NCBI RefSeq assembly: GCF_026262645.1
Contig: NZ_SHNO01000001.1
Span: 3,348,001 to 3,412,000 of the forward strand
Length of the DNA stretch: 64,000 nucleotides
Reading direction: 5' to 3'
Origin: Candidatus Marimicrobium litorale
GTDB lineage: Bacteria; Pseudomonadota; Gammaproteobacteria; Pseudomonadales; Halieaceae
Shown: positions 27,310 through 36,228 of the stretch, piece by piece
Numbering within the stretch: the first letter of the stretch is position 1
Layout of the letters: each line of letters opens with the position of its first letter
The notes under the pieces: model-generated
Database searches by the model: none
Seen by the model: only the letters and a program-made list of their open reading frames with translations
Told to the model about the DNA's origin: nothing
Position numbers and translations under genes: made by a program

Positions 27310-28770
27310 ATGGTAAAAGACAACTTTCGTGTGATCGTCATTGGGGCCGGTATGGCCGGCATACTGGCGGGAATTAAACTGAAAGAGGCGGGCTACAGTA
27401 ATGTGGTGATTTATGAAAAAGCTGATCGTGTCGGCGGAACGTGGAGAGAAAACACCTATCCGGGATTGACGTGTGACGTTCCTTCGCATCATTACACTTA
27501 CACTTTTGCTCGAAATCCTGATTGGTCTCGTCACCTATCGAGTGGCGGTGAAATACAAGCTTACTTTGAGCGCACCATCCAAAAGTATCAGATCGAGCAA
27601 CATATACAATTTAATATGGAAGTGTTGCAGGCCAGGTTCGACAGTGGCTGTTGGCATGTCCAGATGAGTGATGGGAGCAGCGACCAGGCCAATGTTGTAA
27701 TCGCTGCTACAGGTGTATTGCATCATCCCGCCTATCCAAATATAGAGGGAGTAGAGGCATTTGAGGGTGACCTTTTTCACACCGCGCGATGGGATCATGG
27801 TGTAACTCTGGAGGGCAAGCGAGTTGGCGTAATCGGCATGGGTTCAACAGGTGTTCAGATTATCTCTGAGCTATCCGCGGGTGGTATTGATGTTAGCCAT
27901 TTCGTGCGTAACCCCCAATGGATAATGCCGGTCGAAAATGGTTATTTCTCCCAAGAGGAAAGGTCAGCGTTTCGTACAGATCCGAAAATACTCAGTGACT
28001 CTATGGATTTTGAAGGTTATACCGCCGCTGTGGAGCGGTACACCGAAGCGCTTATTTCTGCGGATTCTGAGGGCGGTAGAGCGATGGCGCAGGCCTGCCT
28101 GGACAATTTGGAGAAAAACGTAGCTGAACAAGGGCTTAAAGAGCAATTACGTCCAGATCACCAGGCGCTATGCAAAAGGCTGATATTTTCTCCAGACTAC
28201 TATATGGCCATCCAGCGTGTTAACGCGCATTTAGTGCGGTCAGACATCACCCGAATTGAAACCACCGGCATTCGCACCAACGACGGTGTCCTGCACGAAC
28301 TGGATATTATCGCGCTCGCTACCGGCTTCAAAAGCGATCAGTTTATGCGACCAATGAGGGTGATTGGGCGTGATGGCGCAGATATTGAAACGCTTTGGTC
28401 TGTTCGGCCCGTTGCATACCTTGCCATCAGCATGCCGGATTTTCCTAACTTTTTTATGCTCAACGGCCCTAATGGCCCGGTAGGTAATTTTTCTCTTATA
28501 GATATTGCCGAGCATCAATGGGGTTATATCGAGCAATTGTTGGAGCAGCTCACTAGTGGCAAGTATAACGAAATCAGTGCCAGCGAAGAGGCGATGCGTA
28601 CGTTTGATGCTGATCGAATTGCGGCGGCAAAAAGTACTGTCTGGTACACCGGGGGCTGCAAGAGCTGGTATCTCGATGCGTCGGGAATCCCTGCTAGCTG
28701 GCCCTGGACTTACTCCAGATTTGTCGATGATATGCGGAGGCCGCAGTGGGCAGATTTCGATTTAATTTAG
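27310..28770 (+). CDS. Flavin-containing monooxygenase, Baeyer-Villiger type
   Basis: The 486-residue enzyme has an FAD-binding Rossmann motif (IVIGAGMAGILAG), then GGTWRENTYPG, the type I BVMO fingerprint FEGDLFHTARWD (residues 151-162; FxGxxxHxxxWD), and an NADPH-binding motif GVIGMGSTGVQ. A late ATGF segment (ALATGFKSD) is also typical. Such enzymes insert oxygen next to a ketone using NADPH and oxygen, giving esters or lactones. The ATG at 27310 is chosen over the longer frame because GGAGAG lies before it and the FAD motif then begins at residue 9. It is followed after 214 bases by an MDR reductase, perhaps in the same pathway. Confidence 0.87.
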   Translation: MVKDNFRVIVIGAGMAGILAGIKLKEAGYSNVVIYEKADRVGGTWRENTYPGLTCDVPSHHYTYTFARNPDWSRHLSSGGEIQAYFERTIQKYQIEQHIQFNMEVLQARFDSGCWHVQMSDGSSDQANVVIAATGVLHHPAYPNIEGVEAFEGDLFHTARWDHGVTLEGKRVGVIGMGSTGVQIISELSAGGIDVSHFVRNPQWIMPVENGYFSQEERSAFRTDPKILSDSMDFEGYTAAVERYTEALISADSEGGRAMAQACLDNLEKNVAEQGLKEQLRPDHQALCKRLIFSPDYYMAIQRVNAHLVRSDITRIETTGIRTNDGVLHELDIIALATGFKSDQFMRPMRVIGRDGADIETLWSVRPVAYLAISMPDFPNFFMLNGPNGPVGNFSLIDIAEHQWGYIEQLLEQLTSGKYNEISASEEAMRTFDADRIAAAKSTVWYTGGCKSWYLDASGIPASWPWTYSRFVDDMRRPQWADFDLI

Positions 28771-28939
28771 TACGTTAGCCATGGTTCAGAAGCGATATCG
28801 TTTTCGAAAAGAGAGGTTCAATTAAGGCTCTGCTTGATCGAAGAGTCTGTTTTACGGGAGCTGACCGTGAGAGATAGGTCGCATGCGCAGAGTGATGTAT
28901 GCGGTGGATTCAGATATTTTTGGATAAAAATGCGTTAAC

Positions 28940-28959
28940 TTACACGTTTGATTGTGTAA
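28940..28959. promoter_or_regulatory. Possible operator before MDR reductase gene
   Basis: TTACAC and GTGTAA form a 6-bp inverted repeat with an 8-base spacer, ending 25 bases before the ATG and just before the ribosome binding site. Position and symmetry fit a repressor site, for example of a TetR-type protein, but no regulator gene is adjacent. Confidence 0.35.
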
Positions 28960-28984
28960 ACGACAATAGAGAGAGGAATAGGTA

Positions 28985-29992
28985 ATGCGAGCAGTGAAGT
29001 TGAAGTCGCCGGGTGGGCTGGATAATTTAGAGTTGGTAGAAGTGGAAAACACAGAACCGCAGAGCACGGAAATTCGGGTGCGTAATCATGCTAGCTCGCT
29101 CAATTTTCATGATTATGTGGTGGCCTGCGGTTTGCTGCCAGTGGACGATGGTCGAATACCGATGTCTGATGGTGCCGGAGTAGTTGAGGCTGTGGGGGCG
29201 GGTGTGACTGATTTTCAGGTTGGCGACAGAGTAATGAGCTGCTTTTTTCCTCATTGGCCAGACGGCCCAGCAGATACTCTGGCAAAGATCGGCGGTATTC
29301 CCGGTGATAACGTGGATGGTTTTGCTGCCGAGATTGTCACTATGAGTGCCGCGGCCTTCACGCATATGCCCGAGGGCTATACATTTGAAGAAGCGGCTAC
29401 ACTACCTTGTGCCGCGGCCACCGCTTGGCGTGCATTGATGGTGGAGGCCAGAGTGAAATCGGGAGATACCGTTTTGGTACAGGGCAGTGGAGGGGTATCG
29501 GTATTCGCGCTGCAATTTGCCAAGGCGGCGGGATGCCACGTGATCGCTACGTCATCCTCGGATGTAAAGCTGGAAAAACTCGAAGCACTAGGTGCTGATC
29601 AGCTGATTAACTACCGGGAGCACGAGAATTGGGGTGATCGCACGCTTGAAATGACAGAAGGAAAGGGAGTCGATGTGATTGTTGAGGTTGGGGGCTCCGG
29701 TACCCTTGCCCAGTCTGTACGCGGCATCGCTATGAGCGGGCATATCTCTATGATTGGCGTACTGACCGGGTTCGAGGGTTCCTTGCCCACCGCGGAGCTG
29801 TTCCAGAAAAACGCCGTGATCAGTGGCATTACAGTTGGATCAAGGGCAAACCAGCAAGACATGGTGAAGGCGATCAATACCATAGGCCTAAAACCCGTGA
29901 TTGATCGGAGTTTTGGTCTCGAGGCGTTAGCTGACGCGTTCCGCGTGCAGGAGTCGCAGCAGCACTTCGGTAAGATTTGCCTGAAATTTTAG
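28985..29992 (+). CDS. MDR-family NAD(P)-dependent alcohol dehydrogenase / quinone reductase-like
   Basis: The 335-residue enzyme has a GroES-like domain (SLNFHDYVVACG, PMSDGAGVVEAVG) and a Rossmann domain (LVQGSGGVSVFALQFAKAAG, KLEALGADQLINY). The cysteine that would ligate catalytic zinc is missing at its usual place (NFHDY), as in quinone-oxidoreductase/enoyl-reductase type members, so it is probably zinc-free. GAGAGGA precedes the ATG. It follows the BVMO gene on the same strand. The substrate is unknown. Confidence 0.88.
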   Translation: MRAVKLKSPGGLDNLELVEVENTEPQSTEIRVRNHASSLNFHDYVVACGLLPVDDGRIPMSDGAGVVEAVGAGVTDFQVGDRVMSCFFPHWPDGPADTLAKIGGIPGDNVDGFAAEIVTMSAAAFTHMPEGYTFEEAATLPCAAATAWRALMVEARVKSGDTVLVQGSGGVSVFALQFAKAAGCHVIATSSSDVKLEKLEALGADQLINYREHENWGDRTLEMTEGKGVDVIVEVGGSGTLAQSVRGIAMSGHISMIGVLTGFEGSLPTAELFQKNAVISGITVGSRANQQDMVKAINTIGLKPVIDRSFGLEALADAFRVQESQQHFGKICLKF

Positions 29993-30262
29993 TGATTGTT
30001 GAGAACGCGAGAAAAGCGATTTCAGTTCTATTTTTATTACGGTAGGCTCTGTATGTGGCGGTGATTGAAAAGGAGCACGATGTTTTAACGACCCGCGCGA
30101 TGTTTAAGTTGTGACAGGCAGAAAATGCCTAGCGGCGCGCATTTTGCTGACATGCCAATGAGCTACGTCCGTTAAAATAGCTGACGATATATTCGAAAAG
30201 CGCTGAGCACGCGAATTAACTCAAAAGGTCTTGCGATTGTTTTCAGGCCGCAGGAGGCAGGG

Positions 30263-32128
30263 ATGGCTGATGAACGAAATGCGACTCTCATAACCAGAAT
30301 ATTTCCAAAAATTCAGTCTCTCTTTGCCGATTCTGACGAGATCCGAGATCTACAGTACTGGCGTGAAAAGCAGCTGGATTTTATGTATGCAATTTTTTCG
30401 GTATTCGGTTTAATCGCATATATCCCCAGTGTTTTTATGGCAGCTGCCGAAGGCTTCTGGATTATCGTGCTAGTTGACACGATCATTTACGGTTCTATTG
30501 TTTGCATTCACTTTTCAAAAAATGTCTCGTTTCTGTTCAAAACAGGATTTCTGATGGCCGCCTGCTACCTCCTCGGCCTAGCCTTACTCATTTTCATTGA
30601 CGCGGACTACTCGATTAACTGGTTTTTTTCGGTACCGATTCTCGCCGCCGTACTTCTTGGCTTTGAAGCTGCGGCCATAACGCTGGCTATCAATTTACTA
30701 ATAATGATTTTGGCAGGTTACGCAATACAAATTGGAGTCGCCAACTGGACTAACACAGAAGATAATCTCGTGATCGGGTGGGCGATTCTTTCGGTCAATT
30801 TTATGGTGTTAAACCTTGTAACTGCGACATCCATCTCGATTGTATTTGAACAACTAAAGCGTACGCTGGATAACCTCATATTCACGAATATTAGTCTGGA
30901 CGAGGAGCGAAAAAGTCTGGTGTATGAAATACAACAGCGTATTGCAGCGGAAGCAGAAAAGGATTTGATAAACAAGCAGTTGCAGCAAGCACAAAAAATG
31001 GAGGCTATAGGCATGATGGCCGGTGGCGTTGCCCACGACCTCAATAATATCCTCTCAGGAGTTATCAATTACCCGGAGCTGATGTTGATAAAGCTGTCGA
31101 AGGACAGTGAGTTTCGAAAGCCGTTGGAGGCAGTGATAAGATCAGGAAACAGAGCGGCGGACGTGGTGGCAGATCTGCTCACTGTTGCTCGGGGTGTTGC
31201 CAGTACAAAGCATTCCTGCAGTTTAAACAGCATAGTAGATGAGTACCTTGAGTCGCCAGAAGCCTCCTCGCTGAGAACCCGTTATCCTCAAGTCACGATT
31301 GAGAAAGAACTCGACCCAAATATAGAAAATATATCTTGTTCGCGTACTCATATATTTAAAAGTGTTATGAATCTTGTAACAAATAGTGCGGAGAGCATAG
31401 GCGGTGAAGGCATTATACTGATAAGAACTGCAGGAAATGTGTTTCATAATATCCCAGAGGGAGATGCGCCGGACCAGAGTGAATTCTCAATGCTTGAGGT
31501 ACGTGATTCCGGGGGAGGTATTGCTGAACATGACCTGAAGCGAATTTTCGAGCCGTTTTATACTCGTAAAGTGATGGGTGTGAGTGGCACGGGTTTGGGG
31601 CTTACCATTGTTTGGAACACTGTGCAGGAGCACGGCGGGCACATCGACGTAACCAGTGATGCTACCTCTGGCACGTGCTTTACTATGAGTTTTCCCGTGT
31701 GCAGCGATGATTTTAAGGAAAAAAAATTGCCTGAGAACCCGGTCGATTTAACGGGCTCAGGTGAGGTGGTCCTCGTTGTAGACGACGAAGAGGAGCAGCG
31801 TGAGATAGCGTCATCTATTCTTCGATCGTTGAACTATACAGTGGTAACGGCTAACTCCGGCGAAGCCGCCATAGAGTTTCTTAAGCGCTCGCGTGCTGAT
31901 CTCGTGCTACTCGATATGCTGATGCCGCCGCATATGAACGGTCTCGAGGCATATAAGCAGTTCGCTAAAATCTGTCCTGGGCAGAAAGCGGTTATTGTTA
32001 GTGGGTTCTCTGAAAGTAGCGACGTAAAAAACGCTCTGGATGCAGGCGTCAGCGAGTTTCTTGGTAAGCCCTATGCGGGAGAACAGTTAGCCTTGGCTGT
32101 GAAAAGGACGCTCAATTTGCCGGTTTGA
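30263..32128 (+). CDS. Membrane-bound hybrid histidine kinase
   Basis: Residues about 40-215 form roughly six membrane helices with short loops and no extracytoplasmic domain, a sensor of the integral-membrane type. A coiled linker (ERKSLVYEIQQRIAAEAEKD) leads to HisKA with His258 (GGVAHDLNN), the ATPase domain (DSGGGI, GVSGTGLGLTIVW) and a receiver with Asp551 (LVLLDMLMP) and KPYAGE. AGGAGG, a perfect ribosome binding site, is five bases before the ATG. It precedes another hybrid kinase by about 380 bases on the same strand; the gap suggests separate promoters. Confidence 0.92.
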   Translation: MADERNATLITRIFPKIQSLFADSDEIRDLQYWREKQLDFMYAIFSVFGLIAYIPSVFMAAAEGFWIIVLVDTIIYGSIVCIHFSKNVSFLFKTGFLMAACYLLGLALLIFIDADYSINWFFSVPILAAVLLGFEAAAITLAINLLIMILAGYAIQIGVANWTNTEDNLVIGWAILSVNFMVLNLVTATSISIVFEQLKRTLDNLIFTNISLDEERKSLVYEIQQRIAAEAEKDLINKQLQQAQKMEAIGMMAGGVAHDLNNILSGVINYPELMLIKLSKDSEFRKPLEAVIRSGNRAADVVADLLTVARGVASTKHSCSLNSIVDEYLESPEASSLRTRYPQVTIEKELDPNIENISCSRTHIFKSVMNLVTNSAESIGGEGIILIRTAGNVFHNIPEGDAPDQSEFSMLEVRDSGGGIAEHDLKRIFEPFYTRKVMGVSGTGLGLTIVWNTVQEHGGHIDVTSDATSGTCFTMSFPVCSDDFKEKKLPENPVDLTGSGEVVLVVDDEEEQREIASSILRSLNYTVVTANSGEAAIEFLKRSRADLVLLDMLMPPHMNGLEAYKQFAKICPGQKAVIVSGFSESSDVKNALDAGVSEFLGKPYAGEQLALAVKRTLNLPV

Positions 32129-32512
32129 CGTGGTTGATGTGCCCTTCATCAATTCTCGTTCAATCAGTCTTAACGTAATTTCGTTGACGTGTCGGTGGTA
32201 CAGAGACGTATTGCCCGGGCATGTCAGTCAAATAGAGAAAATATAAAACAAGAAATCGTCGGTAATGATCGGTTGGAGACGGCTTAGAGGTCTAATACGT
32301 TCGCAGTGAGCCCTTTGGCCGCATACTGCGGTTCCCTCTCTGCACCTGTATTCTCCCTGTAATTCGAAGGTTTGCATCTGAGAGTTCGAGCTATTGCCTA
32401 TCGCCTTGATCTTGAAAAGCACCCGTAAAACTACTGATATTGTCAAAATTAGGTCTGTGAGATACTCAGACTAAGTGCCTTCTAAAAGGCAGGTGCATAA
32501 TTGGATTAAAGT
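32129..32512. other. Intergenic region between hybrid kinase genes
   Basis: About 380 bases without a recognisable gene, terminator or repeat. It probably contains the promoter for the following kinase. Confidence 0.35.
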
Positions 32513-35104
32513 ATGTCCGAAGCTCAGATTGCCACGTCGCTCGGTATTTTGCTGCTAGTGGCGCTTTCGACGCACATTTTTTATCGGCGCCCACCCGCGG
32601 CGTTATGGCCAGCCCTTCCCTTGGTGTTCTTTTCGGCTTTAATTTTTGCCTTTGGCGATCTTTTGTCCTCGATTCATCATGGCTATGATTCACTCCACTG
32701 GTTTGGAATGCTCATGGTCTATACGGGGCTGCTCACCATTGCCCCGGGCTGGTGGTTGTTTACCACAGGCTTTTCAAGGATGGTTGGCTACCGCAAAGTC
32801 TATTTTCACAAAGCGTTACCCGTACTTGTTACGATAAACGCGATCCTTTGGGTCGCGTTGATAACAAACCCCTGGCACCACCAGTTTATAGAGATAAGGC
32901 CGTTCATGAGAAGCGAGTACGGGCCTCTCTGGTATGTCACGGCCGCGGTGAATTATTTCGCGCTTCTTGCTGCGGTTTTTGTTCACGCATCTGAAGGCTT
33001 TGCTGCGGAGGATCCAACTATACGCGCGCAGTGCCGTTTTCTGGTGGCTGCCGTAGCGGTTCCAATGTCTATGAACATGGTCTACGTGTTCAGTCCGGTG
33101 CCGCTATCGTACGATCCTACGGCGTTAGGATATGCGTTCAGCTGCCTACTCTTTCTCTTTGCCGTAGAGCGCCGCGATCTTTTTGTCCTTGAGCGGGTCT
33201 CTCTTCCCAGTGTACTCGACCATGACGCCGATCCGATCGTAATTATCACGCAGCATCGACAGATTCTTTATGCCAATAAAAATGCTCATAAACTGTTTGG
33301 TGTCGGAACACTAACTCCGGGTGCGCCGATTGATGACGTACTTTCCAGTGTGGTCCCCTCTTTTTCGCTCGAAAGAGCTGGCAAAATGCAGTCGACCTTA
33401 AAGGAGCATGAATTCACTTCACCGGCAGGTGTGAAAAGTATTGTTGCTATCGAAGTCTCCACTGTCGAGAAAAGTCGTGGACATGAAGCTGGAAAGTGTT
33501 TGCGCCTTAGAGATCGAACGGCTCTCCGGGCTGCGTTAGACGAATCGGAGGAGCATTTCGCTCTATTAGAGGCGCTTGATCTGGCGATGGGAGAAGGGCT
33601 TTTATTTAAAGATCAGAACGGTGATATTCGTTATCTCAATGAAGCATTTGCAAGACTGTGGGGCATGTCAACACGAGAGATACGTGGTCTTGGTAAAAAT
33701 CTTCATCAGTGTTTGGAGGAGAAGCTTCGTGAGCCGCAGCCCAGAACAATGCAACGGATGTGGGTGCCTGGGAGCGGCGAATTTGAATCTACAAAAACGG
33801 AGGTGTGTGATTTTCACTTGAATGATGGAAGGATTCTGGAAGTAATCACTCTGTCTGTTCAAACGGAGCGAGGAACTCAGGGTCGCGCTTGGCGGATGTC
33901 TGATGTGACCAAGGCTCGGCAAGAGTCCCAGGCTATGATTCAAGCGCAGAAGCTCGAAGGACTCGGCCTGTTAGCAGGCGGAATCGCGCATGACTTCAAT
34001 AATCTTTTGATGACTGTTTTGGGAAATACAGAGATCGTTCGTAAAAGCATCAACGCAGGGTCACCAATGCAGTCAACACTCGGTGACATCGAAGTCGCCG
34101 CGACGAACGCCGCCGAGCTTACAAGCCAGTTACTCGCCTACGCCGGCGAGACGACCTATATGACTGAGGCTCTCAATTTATCGTCGCTTATTCGTGAGGT
34201 GAGCGGTTTGATCTCAGTTACGATACCGAAAAGTATTGAGATTGATTTTGACCTGACGGACGATCTCCCACTGGTGCGTGGCGGATCAGCGCAAATTCGC
34301 CAGGTCTTGATGAACCTGATTACCAATGCTGTTGATGCCATAGCCGATGAGCCAGGCAAGATAAGAATCAGCACGGGTGTCGGGTTCCCGGGCACAAGGA
34401 GCGACCGAGGTGCACGCGTCCAACACGGGGAAGTTAGGGGAAAAATGGTTCACGTCACGGTCAGTGACAACGGCGCAGGAATGGCGCCGGAAACATTAGC
34501 GAAAATATTTGATCCTTTCTTCACGACGAAATTCACCGGACGTGGGCTTGGGCTGGCTGCAACTCGCGGTATCCTTGATAGCCATGAAGGGCAACTTAAG
34601 ATCGAGACGGAGGAAGGAAAGGGCACTACGTTCACGTTTTTGCTTCCGGTAGAAAGCGAGTCAATCTGTAGCGATATGAAAGGTGAGGTATCCGACCCCG
34701 CCGGCGATTTTTCTAACAATGACGTATTGGTAGTTGATGATGAAGAAGGAATTCGCTCTATTCTTGAGAAGCATCTTGTCTCTGCAGGATTCAATGTCCA
34801 CCTTGCAGAAAGCGGGGAAGAAGCGCTTATTACTCTCGACAATATGGGTGACTCCCTGCGTCTAGTGATTTTGGACATTACCATGCCAGGACTTAGCGGA
34901 GTCCAGACATGGGGCAAGATCAGAGAGAATTACAGCGAGTTGCCAGTCATTATGTCGAGCGGTCACCCGGAAGAAGCCCTACATAAATTAGACGGCTGGA
35001 ACACAGATTACGACAGTTTCATCCAGAAGCCTTATCGCAGAAAGTTGCTAATAGAGTCGATTGAGGTGCTTTTGCAACCGAGCAGGGCAACACTGGTAAG
35101 TTAG
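32513..35104 (+). CDS. Hybrid histidine kinase with 7TM sensor and PAS domains
   Basis: The 863-residue protein starts with about seven transmembrane helices (residues 5-225) in the style of the HisKA N-terminal 7TM region (RPPAALWPALPLVFFSA, WHHQFIEIRPFM). Two PAS-like domains follow (about 235-340 and 345-465; FKDQNGDIRYLNEAFARLWG). HisKA has His493 (GGIAHDFNN). The ATPase domain (NAVDAIADEPG, SDNGAGM, GRGLGLAATRG) and a receiver with Asp788 (VILDITMPG) complete it. The sensor probably reads a ligand within the membrane or periplasm. There is no HPt or dedicated regulator next to it. Confidence 0.9.
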   Translation: MSEAQIATSLGILLLVALSTHIFYRRPPAALWPALPLVFFSALIFAFGDLLSSIHHGYDSLHWFGMLMVYTGLLTIAPGWWLFTTGFSRMVGYRKVYFHKALPVLVTINAILWVALITNPWHHQFIEIRPFMRSEYGPLWYVTAAVNYFALLAAVFVHASEGFAAEDPTIRAQCRFLVAAVAVPMSMNMVYVFSPVPLSYDPTALGYAFSCLLFLFAVERRDLFVLERVSLPSVLDHDADPIVIITQHRQILYANKNAHKLFGVGTLTPGAPIDDVLSSVVPSFSLERAGKMQSTLKEHEFTSPAGVKSIVAIEVSTVEKSRGHEAGKCLRLRDRTALRAALDESEEHFALLEALDLAMGEGLLFKDQNGDIRYLNEAFARLWGMSTREIRGLGKNLHQCLEEKLREPQPRTMQRMWVPGSGEFESTKTEVCDFHLNDGRILEVITLSVQTERGTQGRAWRMSDVTKARQESQAMIQAQKLEGLGLLAGGIAHDFNNLLMTVLGNTEIVRKSINAGSPMQSTLGDIEVAATNAAELTSQLLAYAGETTYMTEALNLSSLIREVSGLISVTIPKSIEIDFDLTDDLPLVRGGSAQIRQVLMNLITNAVDAIADEPGKIRISTGVGFPGTRSDRGARVQHGEVRGKMVHVTVSDNGAGMAPETLAKIFDPFFTTKFTGRGLGLAATRGILDSHEGQLKIETEEGKGTTFTFLLPVESESICSDMKGEVSDPAGDFSNNDVLVVDDEEGIRSILEKHLVSAGFNVHLAESGEEALITLDNMGDSLRLVILDITMPGLSGVQTWGKIRENYSELPVIMSSGHPEEALHKLDGWNTDYDSFIQKPYRRKLLIESIEVLLQPSRATLVS

Positions 35105-35294
35105 GATAAAGCGTCCGACCTTTGAAATATGGCGGTGACTCTTGTTTAGCCATAGCGGCACGCTTTTTCCGCTACCATCTAGGAGCTGACCTGAGTCTGC
35201 CATCGCAGAATTGAATTGAAACTCTGCAATAATCCGTTATCGCGCCCGGGATGATAGTGCACTACCGGCTGATCTGGCTGATGTATGCCCGCGT

Positions 35295-35597
35295 ATGTGT
35301 CGTATGGATGATATCGATACAGTAGTAAAAGATATGTCAGCGGTGATCGCTGATTTGGTCATTTATCTGGAAAGCTCTGGTCAGTCTGAAGCGTATGCTT
35401 TTTTTACGCAGGTGCAGGGTCAGCTAAAGCAGGTGGATGGCGAGGATCAGTTGCTAGAGGTTTTTTTATTGCTGTCCATGACCGCTTTCCAGGGCTTTTG
35501 TATGGACCCGTTCGCTACCATGATGGCTGATCGAGTTTTGGATCACGCCCAGCAGGTAGCGCACACGTTTTCTGCCGACGATGACATTGTCCACTAA
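35295..35597 (+). CDS. Small hypothetical protein overlapping HNH gene
   Basis: About 100 residues (97 if ATG 35304 is used), acidic, with a helical look (VVKDMSAVIADLVIYLESSG; LEVFLLLSMTAFQGF). No signal peptide, no family recognised. Its 3' end overlaps the start of the HNH-type gene by 17 bases, which suggests coupled translation, but the start codon of that gene is itself uncertain. It is only moderately likely to be a real gene. Confidence 0.5.
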   Translation: MCRMDDIDTVVKDMSAVIADLVIYLESSGQSEAYAFFTQVQGQLKQVDGEDQLLEVFLLLSMTAFQGFCMDPFATMMADRVLDHAQQVAHTFSADDDIVH

Positions 35598-35937
35598 TCA
35601 GTCGAGCACTATTTCGATGCGGAGGCGGCGCAGGGCAACGGTGGGTTTGTGTCCCTGCTGTTCCCGTCAGCTCGCTCTCAGCTTTCATCACCTCATTCCA
35701 AGGAAGGTCCATCGACGTGGTCGTTTCACACGTCTTTATTCGAAACATGAACTGGCGATGGGAGTCTACATTTGCCGCGATTGTCATACGGCCATCCACT
35801 CTACTTATTCAGAGATGGAGCTGGCAAAAAGTTTCGGTAGTCTGGATCTCTTGGTGAGCGACGAAAAACTCGCCAGAGCATTTTCTTGGCTGGGGCGCCA
35901 GCGTCGCCAATGCGACGTCCCATTGTCCAGAAAATAG
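35581..35937 (+). CDS. HNH endonuclease-like protein
   Basis: A 118-residue protein with CPCC, then HHLIPRKVHRRG, GVYICRDCHTAIHS: two zinc-binding CxxC pairs enclosing the HH/N-H nuclease core of the HNH family. The order CxxC-HH-CxxCH-H matches small HNH proteins found widely in proteobacteria. It may cut DNA, but whether it belongs to a restriction, repair or phage-type function cannot be told. The N-terminus before CPCC is basic (MRRRRRA), and the start could be ATG 35617. It follows, with overlap, a small acidic protein. Confidence 0.78.
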   Translation: MTLSTNQSSTISMRRRRRATVGLCPCCSRQLALSFHHLIPRKVHRRGRFTRLYSKHELAMGVYICRDCHTAIHSTYSEMELAKSFGSLDLLVSDEKLARAFSWLGRQRRQCDVPLSRK

Positions 35938-36228
35938 CGCAGTGCGTTTTTGTCGCAGAACACTCCCGTATCTATTCAACGCATTCCCTCGCGCAGCGCT
36001 GACCAAATTTCTCTTGACGCACCCATCGACGGTGCTGAAGCGAATATAGCCTTGCACGCAGCTAGGGGGGTGGCGAGCATCACGCTCGACGTTGAAGCGT
36101 GTTACCCGGGGCAGATAGCGCGATGGCGATACAATAAAGACAAGATAATGCGCTTCGAGCAGTTTATAATCATGTCGCACGGTGGTTTATTGATACCTAT
36201 CCTAAAATAAATGCTATAGGAGACTATT

